NCBI GenBank assembly: GCA_965112965.1
Contig: CBCOTE010000021.1
Location: 75,975 to 139,974 of the forward strand
Source: CBCOTE01 sp965112965
Lineage (GTDB): Bacteria; Desulfobacterota; Desulfovibrionia; Desulfovibrionales; Desulfovibrionaceae
Direction of reading: 5' to 3'
Length of the DNA stretch: 64,000 nucleotides
Part shown: one piece after another, positions 32,034 to 40,863 of the stretch
Layout: each line of letters opens with the position of its first letter
Numbering within the stretch: the first letter of the stretch is position 1
The notes under the pieces: model-generated
What the model was told of the DNA's origin: nothing
Database searches by the model: none
Seen by the model: only the letters and a program-made list of their open reading frames with translations
Position numbers and translations under genes: made by a program

Positions 32034-33600
32034 GTGTTGATGTTAGCAATACTAAAAAAAATATATTATATGCCATAAATTATTATTATTTTTATATTTT
32101 TTTTAATTATCTTAATATTTTTTTGACAGAAATTTTAGCTATTTTTATAATTTAAGAACTACGAAAAAAAAGAACATAAATATTATGTGTGTTATCAGAT
32201 CATTGTTGCACTATTTACGGATGGTGGATATTTTTACCAGCTAAAATTTTGGAGCTGAGCCAATTAAGTATCTGGATTTATTTGAATTTAAAGTTCAAGA
32301 TTACAATATTAAAAAAATATCTTATATACTATTTTTTTAGCCATGATGAGCGATTTTATAAATATTAGTTTCGGCGAGCTCTTCTAGAATAATTGGGACA
32401 TCGGCTTTAATAATTATCATGAACATGTTTTTTTATATCATGTGGGATCGGTTGTACTTTAAACGTTCAAGTATTGTATTAATATTAAAAATAACTATAA
32501 CTATAATTTTAATGCCGTCGTAAGCAATTATGGTTTGGTAGTCGTCGTCTATTAGCTTGGCTATATCTCAAACTGAGACTATCTAAGTTGCTACAATATC
32601 AGCGAAAGTATTATTCAGTATCATTAATAATATATAAATAATAATATATAAACAATACGCCTTTAATATGTTTTTCATGAAGAATAGTGGCTATGTGGTG
32701 ATATCCTGTTTTTTTTGTATACGTTATGACCAGTGTAGTTTTCAAGAGTTGCGCATCGCTTGCAGCCCTTAGATGTATCCGCTTCTAGAAGCTCTATGGT
32801 ATTAACATGACACGCGTATAAGGGCGATATGTGCGTCTTTGAGACTATAGCCACGTAGGCGATTTGGAACTCCGGTTGAACCGATACTATCTGTACTCGG
32901 TCCGGTATCTCACCGTAACCATTGACTTTACTGTGAAATAACTTCAGCAGTGCGGCTGGCAGTATATTTAACATGATCGTCATCGCCTATAGGCTGCTAT
33001 CGTAATTGCTGAGATAGCGCTTGGACCTTAATGATTGGGCAATGCCGCGGTAATCATATTTTTTAAGTTATGTGGATACCAAATATCCTTTGAAAATCTT
33101 TACTAGCTCGTCTGATTTATTCAGATTGTTATTATCTAGAGTATTTTGGACGGCGTCTTTAATGTGAAAATTTTAACGGCCGCATGTGACACTGGTATCG
33201 CTACCCTTAACATAATTCTGCTGTGGCGGTGTGGTCGAGAAGGATAATGTTTTCGCCATTTCCGCAGATAGTGCGGATGATGCATTTTAGATGTGTGGGT
33301 CAAGCAGCACTTTGTTCGGTGGTATGGTATGGCCTAGTTAGCGGTAGCAGCACTAATGATTTCTATCTGGGCGTGAGTGGCGCACATCAGCCATTGTAGA
33401 TTTTAAAGGCTTAATCGTTTTTTGTTAACAGTAGAAATCCAGTAGCTCGATATGCTCCATGGTTTATAACTAACGGTCAAGCTATTGATAGTCGTAAGGT
33501 TCCGGCATCAGCATTGTGATGAGGGCAGGACTGCTGGCATTTTTTTTTGAGGAAAAAGTATCTTATGAGCATCGAGAGCATAGCCTACAATGCATTGAGG

Positions 33601-33637
33601 TATATTCATCCTGTTTACTATATTCATCCTGATTTAC
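33601..33637. repeat. Tandem duplication of an 18/19-base unit
   Basis: TATATTCATCCTG followed by TTTAC is repeated at 33619 with one extra base. It resembles a recent slippage or microduplication event in non-coding DNA. Confidence 0.6.
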
Positions 33638-34560
33638 GTAGTAGTATTGCAGCCAGGTCCGACTATGTTGATCTTGAGGATTAGTATCTTGCATAACTGT
33701 AATATGAAGGACTTTAAACAAAGTCCGAGCAGGACTCATTGAGTCTTTTTGATGTAAGCTTCGTTATGCTCAACTGGAGAATGTTTTAAATCTTTTGAAC
33801 TGCAATTTTAGCTGTGAATTCGATTTATCGGGCAATTTATCCCGCCAGGCTAGATAACGGACTATTGGTTTGTATTGCCGCAATATGTGGCGTTCGATGA
33901 CCAAACCATTTTATTTTTTGTCGGAGTCTCGGAGCATAATTTTGTTCTCATAATATCCTTAATATTTAAACGGGCAGCATTAGGACCTGCTCAAGGAGTC
34001 CGAATCAGTTGTTATTTGGTTGTTGTTCCTAAATAGTCACCTCTCGTAATGGGACGGCTAGCCCTAAAGTTTTTTTGTAGCTGCGTATAGTTGCCAGACT
34101 GAGGGCCTAGTATCAGACGGTTAGTTCTACCTGAGGTTCCGGCGGTTTAGACATCCTTAAAACAGACTCAACATCAGACTAGCGAGGCGGGCCTACTTAT
34201 AGAAAAAGATTTCTGGGGGTTGCCGGAGCGTTTGCTATATTTTAGCCGAGGCTTGTATATATTCCGCAATATTTTTCTCAAACATCTTTTCCGATTCGAT
34301 TCGTAAAAGGAATTACCTGCTATTCAACCTTTAGCCGAGGTGATTCTCTGCCATTATACACAGATTGATATTATAATTGATTTTTCGACTGTTAATGTTG
34401 CCAGGCCTTCAAATTCCATAAAACATCGCCTGGGCTGAATAGAAATTTTTTTGTTTGTAATAGTACGATGGGAGGCCTTGCCTTAATAGAGATCTTATTT
34501 TAGTGACATTTAGCACTATGCCAGCTTATATTGTTTTCGTTTTTTTATTCTACATAATGC

Positions 34561-34589
34561 TTGAATATTCAGCTAACGTAGACTAAAAA
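34561..34589 (+). promoter_or_regulatory. Weak candidate sigma-70 promoter of xdhD
   Basis: TTGAAT (34561-34566) and TAAAAA (34584-34589) are spaced by 17 bases, 39 bases before the xdhD start. Each matches the consensus at four of six positions, so chance is possible. Confidence 0.3.
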
Positions 34590-34628
34590 TGTGCGTTCCC
34601 CGAGCGTTAGACAATAAGCGAGGAGCCT

Positions 34629-37307
34629 ATGATCAAACTTCATATTAATAACCGCCCTTTTCAATTCGAAGGCGACCCACGTACTTCTCTACTTACCTTC
34701 CTGCGCTTGGATTTGGGGTTGACTGCGGCTAAAGATGGCTGCTCAGGCCAGGCTACCTGCGGCGCCTGTTTGGTAGAGGTTAACGGCCAGGCAGCTATGG
34801 CTTGTTCCACCCAATTAGGTCGGCTCGAGGGCGCCCGAGTAGTAACTATTGAGGGATTTCCCGAGTTCTTACGCCGTGTGTTGGGTCGTGCTTTTGCGGA
34901 TAAAGGGGCAGTACAGTGTGGCTTTTGTACCCCTGGCTTTTTAACCCGCACCAAAACATTACTAGCGGACAACCCTAACCCGACCCGCGCTGAGGTTGTT
35001 CATGCTCTACGCTTCCATCTTTGCCGTTGCACGGGATATGTAAAAATTGTGGATGCTATACTCGAGGCTGTAGTTTCTTTGCGCTGTGGGGGAGAATCTA
35101 ACAATATCGGTATTTCTGGGGAGGATACGGATACTGGCCCTGAAGTGGGAGTTGGTATGGCCCGACCCAAACGTAGTGCCGCGGCACGGGCTATAGGTGC
35201 AGTGCCCTTCTTGGATGACCTAGGAATTCGCCACGATCTAGCCTTGGCTGAGATGGTCTACGGGGCCCTTCGCTTTACTGATCACCCTAGGGCTCGGATT
35301 GTTGCCATCGATTCCAGTCCGGCCATGGCCATGCCCGGCGTGCTTGCTGTGTTGACTGCCACCGATGTTCCGGGTCGACGATACACTGGTATGCTTGTCA
35401 AGGACTGGCCGCTTTACGTCGCTGTGGGAGAGACTACTTGTTACATTGGAGATGTACTTGCCTGTGTAGTGGCAAAGAATGAGATTCTAGCTCGGGCTGC
35501 AGCCTCGGCCGTGCGTGTAGAATACCAGGTCCTTGAGGCGCTTACCGATCCAGTAGAGGCCGTGACTAGTTCCATTCTGGTTCATCCGGAGCGCCCAGAG
35601 GGTAATAATATCTTATCTATCAAGACTATTCGGCGCGGTGAGCAGCCCGGTGGTCCAATTTTGGCCATCGAGGATGTCCTGGCCGCTTCGACTCACGTGG
35701 CTGTAGGCACTTTTTCCACTCCAGCCATTGAGCATGGTTTTCTAGAGACTGAATGTGCTGTGGCCACCCCCTGGATATCCCCTGCAGGGCCTGGCGTACA
35801 TCTATACTCTCAAGGCCAAGGTATCTACCACGATCGTGAAGATGTAGCCGGTCTGTTAGGGCTGTCCGAGGAAGCGGTGCGTGTTACCTTGATAGACGCT
35901 GGCGGTGCCTTTGGTGGCAAAGAGGACCTCTCGGTGCAAGGGCATGCTGCTTTGGCTGCTTATAACCTTGGCCGGCCGGTTAAGGTTCGATTTTCTAGGC
36001 CCGAATCTTTGCGTTGCCATCCAAAGCGTCATGCCATGCAGTTGGAGTACGCACTGGGCTGCGATGCCATGGGTCGGTTTACAGGCCTCAGAGCGCGTAT
36101 ATTAGGCGACAGTGGAGCTTACGCTTCTCTTAGCGCGGCAGTTTTGGCCCGCGCCGCTACTCATGCTACCGGCGCTTACCACGTACCATGTGTGGATGTG
36201 GAGTCCATGGCTGTCTTTACTAATAATCCCCCGGCTGGGGCTATGCGCGGTTTTGGTGTCAACCAAGTCACCTTCGCCATGGAAGGCATGGTGGAGGAAC
36301 TTTGTGTTCGAGGCGGCTTTGACCCTTGGCAGTTTCGTTATGATAATGCGCTGGATACCGGCCGCCTGACTTGTGCGGGCCAGCAGTTGGGGAAGGGCAT
36401 CGGCCTGCGTAAGACTTTAGAGGCGGTTCGAGAGATCTATCGCGCTGCTCCGGCAGCTGGGTTGGCCTGCGCTATTAAGAACTGCGGTATTGGTAACGGG
36501 ATTCCTGAATATTGTCGGGTGCACCTTGATGTGCTCCCTGGCGGACGTCTTGTCCTGCACCACGGATGGACTGACATGGGCCAGGGTCTTCATACCGTGG
36601 CCGTGCAGTTAATCTGTGAGGCTTTGGCCCCGATTTTGCCGCTGGCGGTTGAAGTGGTTACCGACACTGCTTCGGATGCGCCAGCCGGTTCTACTACGGC
36701 CAGTCGTGGCACTTTTCAACTCGGCCACGCTGTGCTTGTCGCTGCTGATAGGCTTAAGGCGGATCTAAAGTCCACTGCAGGTGATCTCACATCCCTGGCC
36801 GGCCGTCGCTATACTGGTGAATATCTGGCTAAAGACACCGCCGGCGATGGCGAACCTGGTACCTTCTGTAACCATATCTCTTACAGTTTTGCCACGCACT
36901 GTGTGGTTTTGGACGCGGCCGGGTGCATTGAGCATGTGGTGGCGGCCCACGACGCGGGACGTATCGTCAACCCCATACTTTTCGAGGGCCAGGTGGAAGG
37001 CGGCGTGGTCATGGGTCTAGGCTATGCTCTTTCGGAGCGGTTGCCCCTCAAAGATGGTCGGCTCATGTCTAATCGTTTAGCTGCTTGCGGTTTACCGCGG
37101 TCTACAGACGTGCCAGTTGTAACAGTTGTTGCTGTAGACTCTTGGGATCCCGAAGGGCCTTGTGGCGCTAAGGGCGTAGGTGAAATTAGCAGTATCCCCA
37201 CGGCGCCAGCTGTTGCCAATGCCTTCTTTCGTTATGACGGACAGCTTCGTCGCGACTTACCACTTGTCCGGCCTGTGGCTGATATGATTTCGCCATCTGA
37301 AATATAA
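34629..37307 (+). CDS. xdhD: XdhD-type fused molybdenum hydroxylase (selenium-dependent xanthine dehydrogenase)
   Basis: An 892-residue fusion of an iron-sulfur domain and a molybdenum domain, without an FAD part. Residues 1-160 hold two [2Fe-2S] sites (KDGCSGQATCGACLVEV and QCGFCTPGF...HLCRCTGYV). The molybdenum part begins near residue 185 and shows GGAFGGKED near 424, MRGFGVNQ near 540, WTDMGQGLHT near 650 and the catalytic Glu in KGVGEISSIPTAPA near 850. The architecture matches E. coli XdhD and the selenium-dependent xanthine dehydrogenase group. The start has GAGGAG five bases upstream. It leads the xdhD-ssnA-hydA operon with 12 bases to ssnA. The missing FAD part suggests electrons leave through another protein, perhaps YgfK. 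That link is inference. Confidence 0.9.
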   Translation: MIKLHINNRPFQFEGDPRTSLLTFLRLDLGLTAAKDGCSGQATCGACLVEVNGQAAMACSTQLGRLEGARVVTIEGFPEFLRRVLGRAFADKGAVQCGFCTPGFLTRTKTLLADNPNPTRAEVVHALRFHLCRCTGYVKIVDAILEAVVSLRCGGESNNIGISGEDTDTGPEVGVGMARPKRSAAARAIGAVPFLDDLGIRHDLALAEMVYGALRFTDHPRARIVAIDSSPAMAMPGVLAVLTATDVPGRRYTGMLVKDWPLYVAVGETTCYIGDVLACVVAKNEILARAAASAVRVEYQVLEALTDPVEAVTSSILVHPERPEGNNILSIKTIRRGEQPGGPILAIEDVLAASTHVAVGTFSTPAIEHGFLETECAVATPWISPAGPGVHLYSQGQGIYHDREDVAGLLGLSEEAVRVTLIDAGGAFGGKEDLSVQGHAALAAYNLGRPVKVRFSRPESLRCHPKRHAMQLEYALGCDAMGRFTGLRARILGDSGAYASLSAAVLARAATHATGAYHVPCVDVESMAVFTNNPPAGAMRGFGVNQVTFAMEGMVEELCVRGGFDPWQFRYDNALDTGRLTCAGQQLGKGIGLRKTLEAVREIYRAAPAAGLACAIKNCGIGNGIPEYCRVHLDVLPGGRLVLHHGWTDMGQGLHTVAVQLICEALAPILPLAVEVVTDTASDAPAGSTTASRGTFQLGHAVLVAADRLKADLKSTAGDLTSLAGRRYTGEYLAKDTAGDGEPGTFCNHISYSFATHCVVLDAAGCIEHVVAAHDAGRIVNPILFEGQVEGGVVMGLGYALSERLPLKDGRLMSNRLAACGLPRSTDVPVVTVVAVDSWDPEGPCGAKGVGEISSIPTAPAVANAFFRYDGQLRRDLPLVRPVADMISPSEI

Positions 37308-37319
37308 AAGGAGTACACC

Positions 37320-38609
37320 ATGACCTTATACCTTAAAAATGTTAACTGGCTTGATCTCGACGCCACAACACTGGCTTCCGGTCATTTGGCCGTGGAAGAA
37401 GGTCCGCGAGGTAGTCTGGTCTTCTTGCCTGATTTTCCAGTCATGGCCGAACTCGAGCCTGATGACCGGGTACTTGACTGCCACGGACAGCTCGTCACTC
37501 GGGCATTCGCTTGTGGTCACCATCATATTTATTCGGCTTTGGCCAGAGGCATGCCCCCAGCTCCCAGCATTCCCAGGAATTTCACTGAGATTCTTAAATT
37601 TATTTGGTGGCGGCTGGACAAGTGTCTGGATCTAGAGATGATAGAGGCTAGTGCCTTAGCTACGGCTCTGGCTTGTGCTAAGCACGGAGTCACTTATGTA
37701 ATTGACCATCACTCCTCGCCTTTAGCTGTGAAAGGGTCGCTTACCATTATCGCTCGGGCCTTTGAGCGTATCGGTCTTGGTCATCTATTATGTTACGAGA
37801 TCAGCTGTCGCGATGGGGCTGGCCCCATGGAGGCCGGCCTGGTGGAGACCGATACCTATCTTCAGTCAGGCCGTAAGGGTCACATAGGCTTGCACGCCTC
37901 TTTCACCGTGGACAATGATTTATTACGACGGGCGGTACAGTTTGCTCGCAGACACCGGACAGGCATCCACATCCACGTGGCTGAAGATTTAGCCGACCAG
38001 AAACATTGTCTAGCCACTTATGGTACACGGGTAGTCCATCGCCTAGCCGAGGCTGGCGTACTCGATCTGCAACATACTATTCTTAGCCACTGTATTCATT
38101 GTGACATGTCCGAGCGAGAATTAATCCGTAACTCACCGGCATGGGTAGTCCAAAATACCGAAAGTAATCAGAATAATGGTGTCGGACTCACTGGTTACGC
38201 TGAATTCGGTCCTCGAGTTATGTTCGGTACTGACGGCATGCACTCAGATATGTTGCGTAGCGCCCGAGCCTCCTATCTAGCCGGGCAGACGTTGGAGTCC
38301 CTATCTCCAGCTAGTGTTTACGCTAGATTTCGGGCGGTGCATAGCTACATTGCAGCTTTGGATACATCAGGTGATGGGCCCAATAATCTCGTAGTGCTCG
38401 ATTATGATACGCCTACGGACTTGACGCCAGATAATTTTTTCAGCCACTTCGTCTACGGCTTAGAAGCTGGCCATGTACAAACTGTCATAGCCCAGGGCCG
38501 GGTTATAGTGGAGGAAGGCCGATTAGCGACTGAGGACGAGGAAGATATTTTATTGTACGCTAAAGAGCAGGCCCGTCGTCTGTGGGCTAAGTTACGGGAG
38601 ACTAACTAA
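37320..38609 (+). CDS. ssnA: SsnA-type aminohydrolase
   Basis: A 429-residue amidohydrolase-superfamily enzyme of the SsnA group, always found with XdhD/YgfK-type genes. The barrel metal ligands are visible: GHHHIYSALARGMP near residue 65, HVAED near 218, LSHCIHCD near 254 and the Asp in GTDGMHSD near 302. This pattern belongs to deaminases such as guanine or chlorohydrolase-like enzymes, so it may deaminate a purine or related ring. The substrate is unproven. AAGGAG sits upstream of the ATG. The next gene, hydA, starts two bases after its stop. Confidence 0.9.
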   Translation: MTLYLKNVNWLDLDATTLASGHLAVEEGPRGSLVFLPDFPVMAELEPDDRVLDCHGQLVTRAFACGHHHIYSALARGMPPAPSIPRNFTEILKFIWWRLDKCLDLEMIEASALATALACAKHGVTYVIDHHSSPLAVKGSLTIIARAFERIGLGHLLCYEISCRDGAGPMEAGLVETDTYLQSGRKGHIGLHASFTVDNDLLRRAVQFARRHRTGIHIHVAEDLADQKHCLATYGTRVVHRLAEAGVLDLQHTILSHCIHCDMSERELIRNSPAWVVQNTESNQNNGVGLTGYAEFGPRVMFGTDGMHSDMLRSARASYLAGQTLESLSPASVYARFRAVHSYIAALDTSGDGPNNLVVLDYDTPTDLTPDNFFSHFVYGLEAGHVQTVIAQGRVIVEEGRLATEDEEDILLYAKEQARRLWAKLRETN

Positions 38610-38611
38610 AT

Positions 38612-40102
38612 ATGCGTTTAGTTATCGTCGGTGGAACTATAGTCACGGCCTCTGAAACTTTTCCGGCCGATTTACTGATAGAGGACGGCCGCATCATAGC
38701 TTTAGGCGAGCAATTGCCACGAGATGGTGTTCAGGTGCTCGATGCTGCGGGTTGCTTGGTGATTCCTGGCGGTGTGGATGTGCATACCCACTGCGAGTTG
38801 GCTATGGACGAATTTGGTAACGTTTCCAATAGTTTTGGAGCTATTCGCGTGTCTGATGATATGTATTACGGTACTGCAGCTGCGGCTATGGGCGGCACTA
38901 CTTGTATTGTGGAGCACCCGGGGTTTGGCCCGACTGGTTGTAGCCTCTTTCATCAACTGGAAGTTTATGCTAGGATAGCCTCTGGTCGAGCTGTAGTAGA
39001 TTACGCTTTCCATGGCGTACTCCAGCACGTAAATCAGGCTATTCTGGATGAAGTGCCTAAGATGGTGGCTACCGGCTACCCCACCCTTAAAGCATACCTT
39101 ACATATGGGTATGCTTTAGATGATGTGGCGCTTTTGGCCGTGCTTGATGTTTTGACAAATGCTGGAGGCCTGCTTACGGTGCATGCCGAGAATCATGCCA
39201 TTGTCACCTACCTGGCCGACCGACTACAGAAGACTGCCTCCGCCGACCCTTTGAGCCTGCCCAAGAGCCGCCCCCCAGCCGCAGAAGCTGAGGCTGTACA
39301 ACGGGTTCTGGCTTTAGCTGGAGTGGTACGAGAAGGGGGTGTTCCAGTTTATTTAGTGCATCTCTCTACCGCCGCCAGCCTTACTGCAGTGCGGGCGGCG
39401 CGCGCAGCCGGGCAGATCGTTTTCGCCGAAACCTGCCCTCAGTATCTACTTTTGGATCAGAGCCAGTACGCTAAAACCTGGGCTGTAGAGGCAGTGGAAG
39501 GTAAAGATAAGGATATGCGAATACCGTATGAACTTAGTCGCCGTTTCACCGGTCCGGTTGGTCTCAAGTACATTATGGCTCCGCCCTTACGGCCGACTAC
39601 AGATGTCGCCGCCTTATGGCAGGGACTTACTGACGGCTCAATTGATGTTGTAGCTACCGATCACTGTGCTTTCTCTTTGGCCGATAAGCTCGATCGTTAT
39701 GCCCGAGCTGGCAGCGATATATTTGCCAGCCCGGGCGGCATCCCTGGTATCGAGACTCGACTACCGCTCCTTTTTACTTATGGTGTGCTCGCCGATCGTA
39801 TTAGTCTACCGCGTTTAGTAGCCCTCACTGCTACTAACCCGGCCCGTATTATGGGTCTTGCCCCAGCCAAGGGTAACCTCTTTCCCGGTGCCGACGCTGA
39901 TATTGCGATCCTTGATCCAACTGCCGAGCACACAATCAGCGCTATCACCCTGCGTCAAGCTGTAGACTATACCCCATTCGAAGGTTTGCCAAGCCGTGGT
40001 TGGCCGCGTCACGTTCTTCTGCGAGGCTTCTTCGTTGTTCATAATGGCTGTCTCGTGGCTAATCCTGGCGTCGGTCGTGAATTGCGAAGGCAGCTAAGCT
40101 AA
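38612..40102 (+). CDS. hydA: Dihydropyrimidinase / D-hydantoinase-type hydrolase
   Basis: A 496-residue cyclic amidase that opens dihydropyrimidine or hydantoin-like rings. It has the metal ligands DVHTHCE near residue 55, the lysine expected to be carbamylated in LKAYLTYG near 159, HAENH near 190, VHLS near 249 and the catalytic Asp in ATDHCAF near 348. It is the third gene of the xdhD-ssnA-hydA unit. In this context it would act on a ring made by the hydroxylases and deaminase, which is inference. Its last nine bases overlap the end of the convergent mocA gene. Confidence 0.9.
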   Translation: MRLVIVGGTIVTASETFPADLLIEDGRIIALGEQLPRDGVQVLDAAGCLVIPGGVDVHTHCELAMDEFGNVSNSFGAIRVSDDMYYGTAAAAMGGTTCIVEHPGFGPTGCSLFHQLEVYARIASGRAVVDYAFHGVLQHVNQAILDEVPKMVATGYPTLKAYLTYGYALDDVALLAVLDVLTNAGGLLTVHAENHAIVTYLADRLQKTASADPLSLPKSRPPAAEAEAVQRVLALAGVVREGGVPVYLVHLSTAASLTAVRAARAAGQIVFAETCPQYLLLDQSQYAKTWAVEAVEGKDKDMRIPYELSRRFTGPVGLKYIMAPPLRPTTDVAALWQGLTDGSIDVVATDHCAFSLADKLDRYARAGSDIFASPGGIPGIETRLPLLFTYGVLADRISLPRLVALTATNPARIMGLAPAKGNLFPGADADIAILDPTAEHTISAITLRQAVDYTPFEGLPSRGWPRHVLLRGFFVVHNGCLVANPGVGRELRRQLS

Positions 40103-40795
40103 TACTGTAAGTGGATGTGTAGGTGATATCGCGATGTTTGTATCCAAAAGGGTAGCATAGTCGGTAGGAGTATCTATATCGGCGAGGATGGTGGGGGAGT
40201 TTAAGCACAGCTTAGTTATAGGTGTATATGGATGATTGAGGAATGGGCTGGCACCAGTATCGCCAGTGAGGGTTTGGATTTGGGGGAACCAGACGGCAGG
40301 GATAAGGACAGGATTACCGCGGTGGCCCTGGTAATAAGGGACGACGAAGGCATGTTGTGCGGCGGCGAAAGCAGCGAGTATACGGTGGATAGTATGCGCG
40401 GTGACTTGAGGCATATCGCCAAGGAGAACTAGGGCGCCGGAGGTATTATGCGGAAGAGCGGCCAAGGCGGCCGCAAGGCTGGCAGCTTGACCTGCGGCAA
40501 CGTTTGGCACCGGGATAAGGTGTGGATTTATTCGGTTGGGAGGCACAGTGGTGACGACCAGAGCGATAAGGGCGGATGATGCGGGGTCGTGTGGGTTGTA
40601 GGTTAGCATTATGGGATGGAGGCCGGTAGTGTAGACGGTGTTGAGAACGTGTGCTACCAGAGGCTGACCATGCCAGGGTAGTAGCAACTTGGGGCACCCC
40701 ATACGCCGAGAGGTACCTGCGGCTAGGATAATGACTGCGATATCGGGTGCTATATTATAAAAAATATTAGTTTTTATTGGATATGATTTTATCAT
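40094..40795 (-). CDS. mocA: Molybdenum cofactor cytidylyltransferase (MocA-like)
   Basis: A 233-residue MobA-like nucleotidyltransferase. It carries the N-terminal IILAAGTSRRMGCPKLLLPW motif near residue 20 and LGDMPQV near residue 120. MocA adds CMP to molybdopterin to form the cytosine dinucleotide cofactor used by xanthine-dehydrogenase-family enzymes. Its position in the island supports this over the GMP-adding MobA. The start has AAGG upstream. An A6 run in the first codons is in frame. It lies 68 bases downstream of the ygeV-like regulator on the same strand, so both are probably co-transcribed. It overlaps hydA tail to tail. Confidence 0.87.
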   Translation of the reverse strand: MIKSYPIKTNIFYNIAPDIAVIILAAGTSRRMGCPKLLLPWHGQPLVAHVLNTVYTTGLHPIMLTYNPHDPASSALIALVVTTVPPNRINPHLIPVPNVAAGQAASLAAALAALPHNTSGALVLLGDMPQVTAHTIHRILAAFAAAQHAFVVPYYQGHRGNPVLIPAVWFPQIQTLTGDTGASPFLNHPYTPITKLCLNSPTILADIDTPTDYATLLDTNIAISPTHPLTVLA

Positions 40796-40863
40796 GGGAT
40801 ACCTTAACGTAATTTAGATACAATAGTTGTCTGATAAGACGGTTCTGAGGTGGTGGTTAAGGG

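Larger units (their letters stand above)
31948..34628. other. Intergenic region between the divergent halves of the island
   Basis: About 2.7 kb separates ygfK (minus) from xdhD (plus). It holds candidate promoters at its two ends and no intact gene. A 102-codon minus frame (32675-32983) opens with ATG but has no recognisable domain. Minus-strand text near 33.2 kb (IIRTICGNGENIILLDHTA in part) looks like gene debris. A tandem 18-base duplication lies at 33601-33636. Confidence 0.5.

Noticed and set aside
34380..34628. Sigma-54 promoter upstream of xdhD
   Set aside because: No GG and GC pair with ten bases between them fits the consensus in this stretch.
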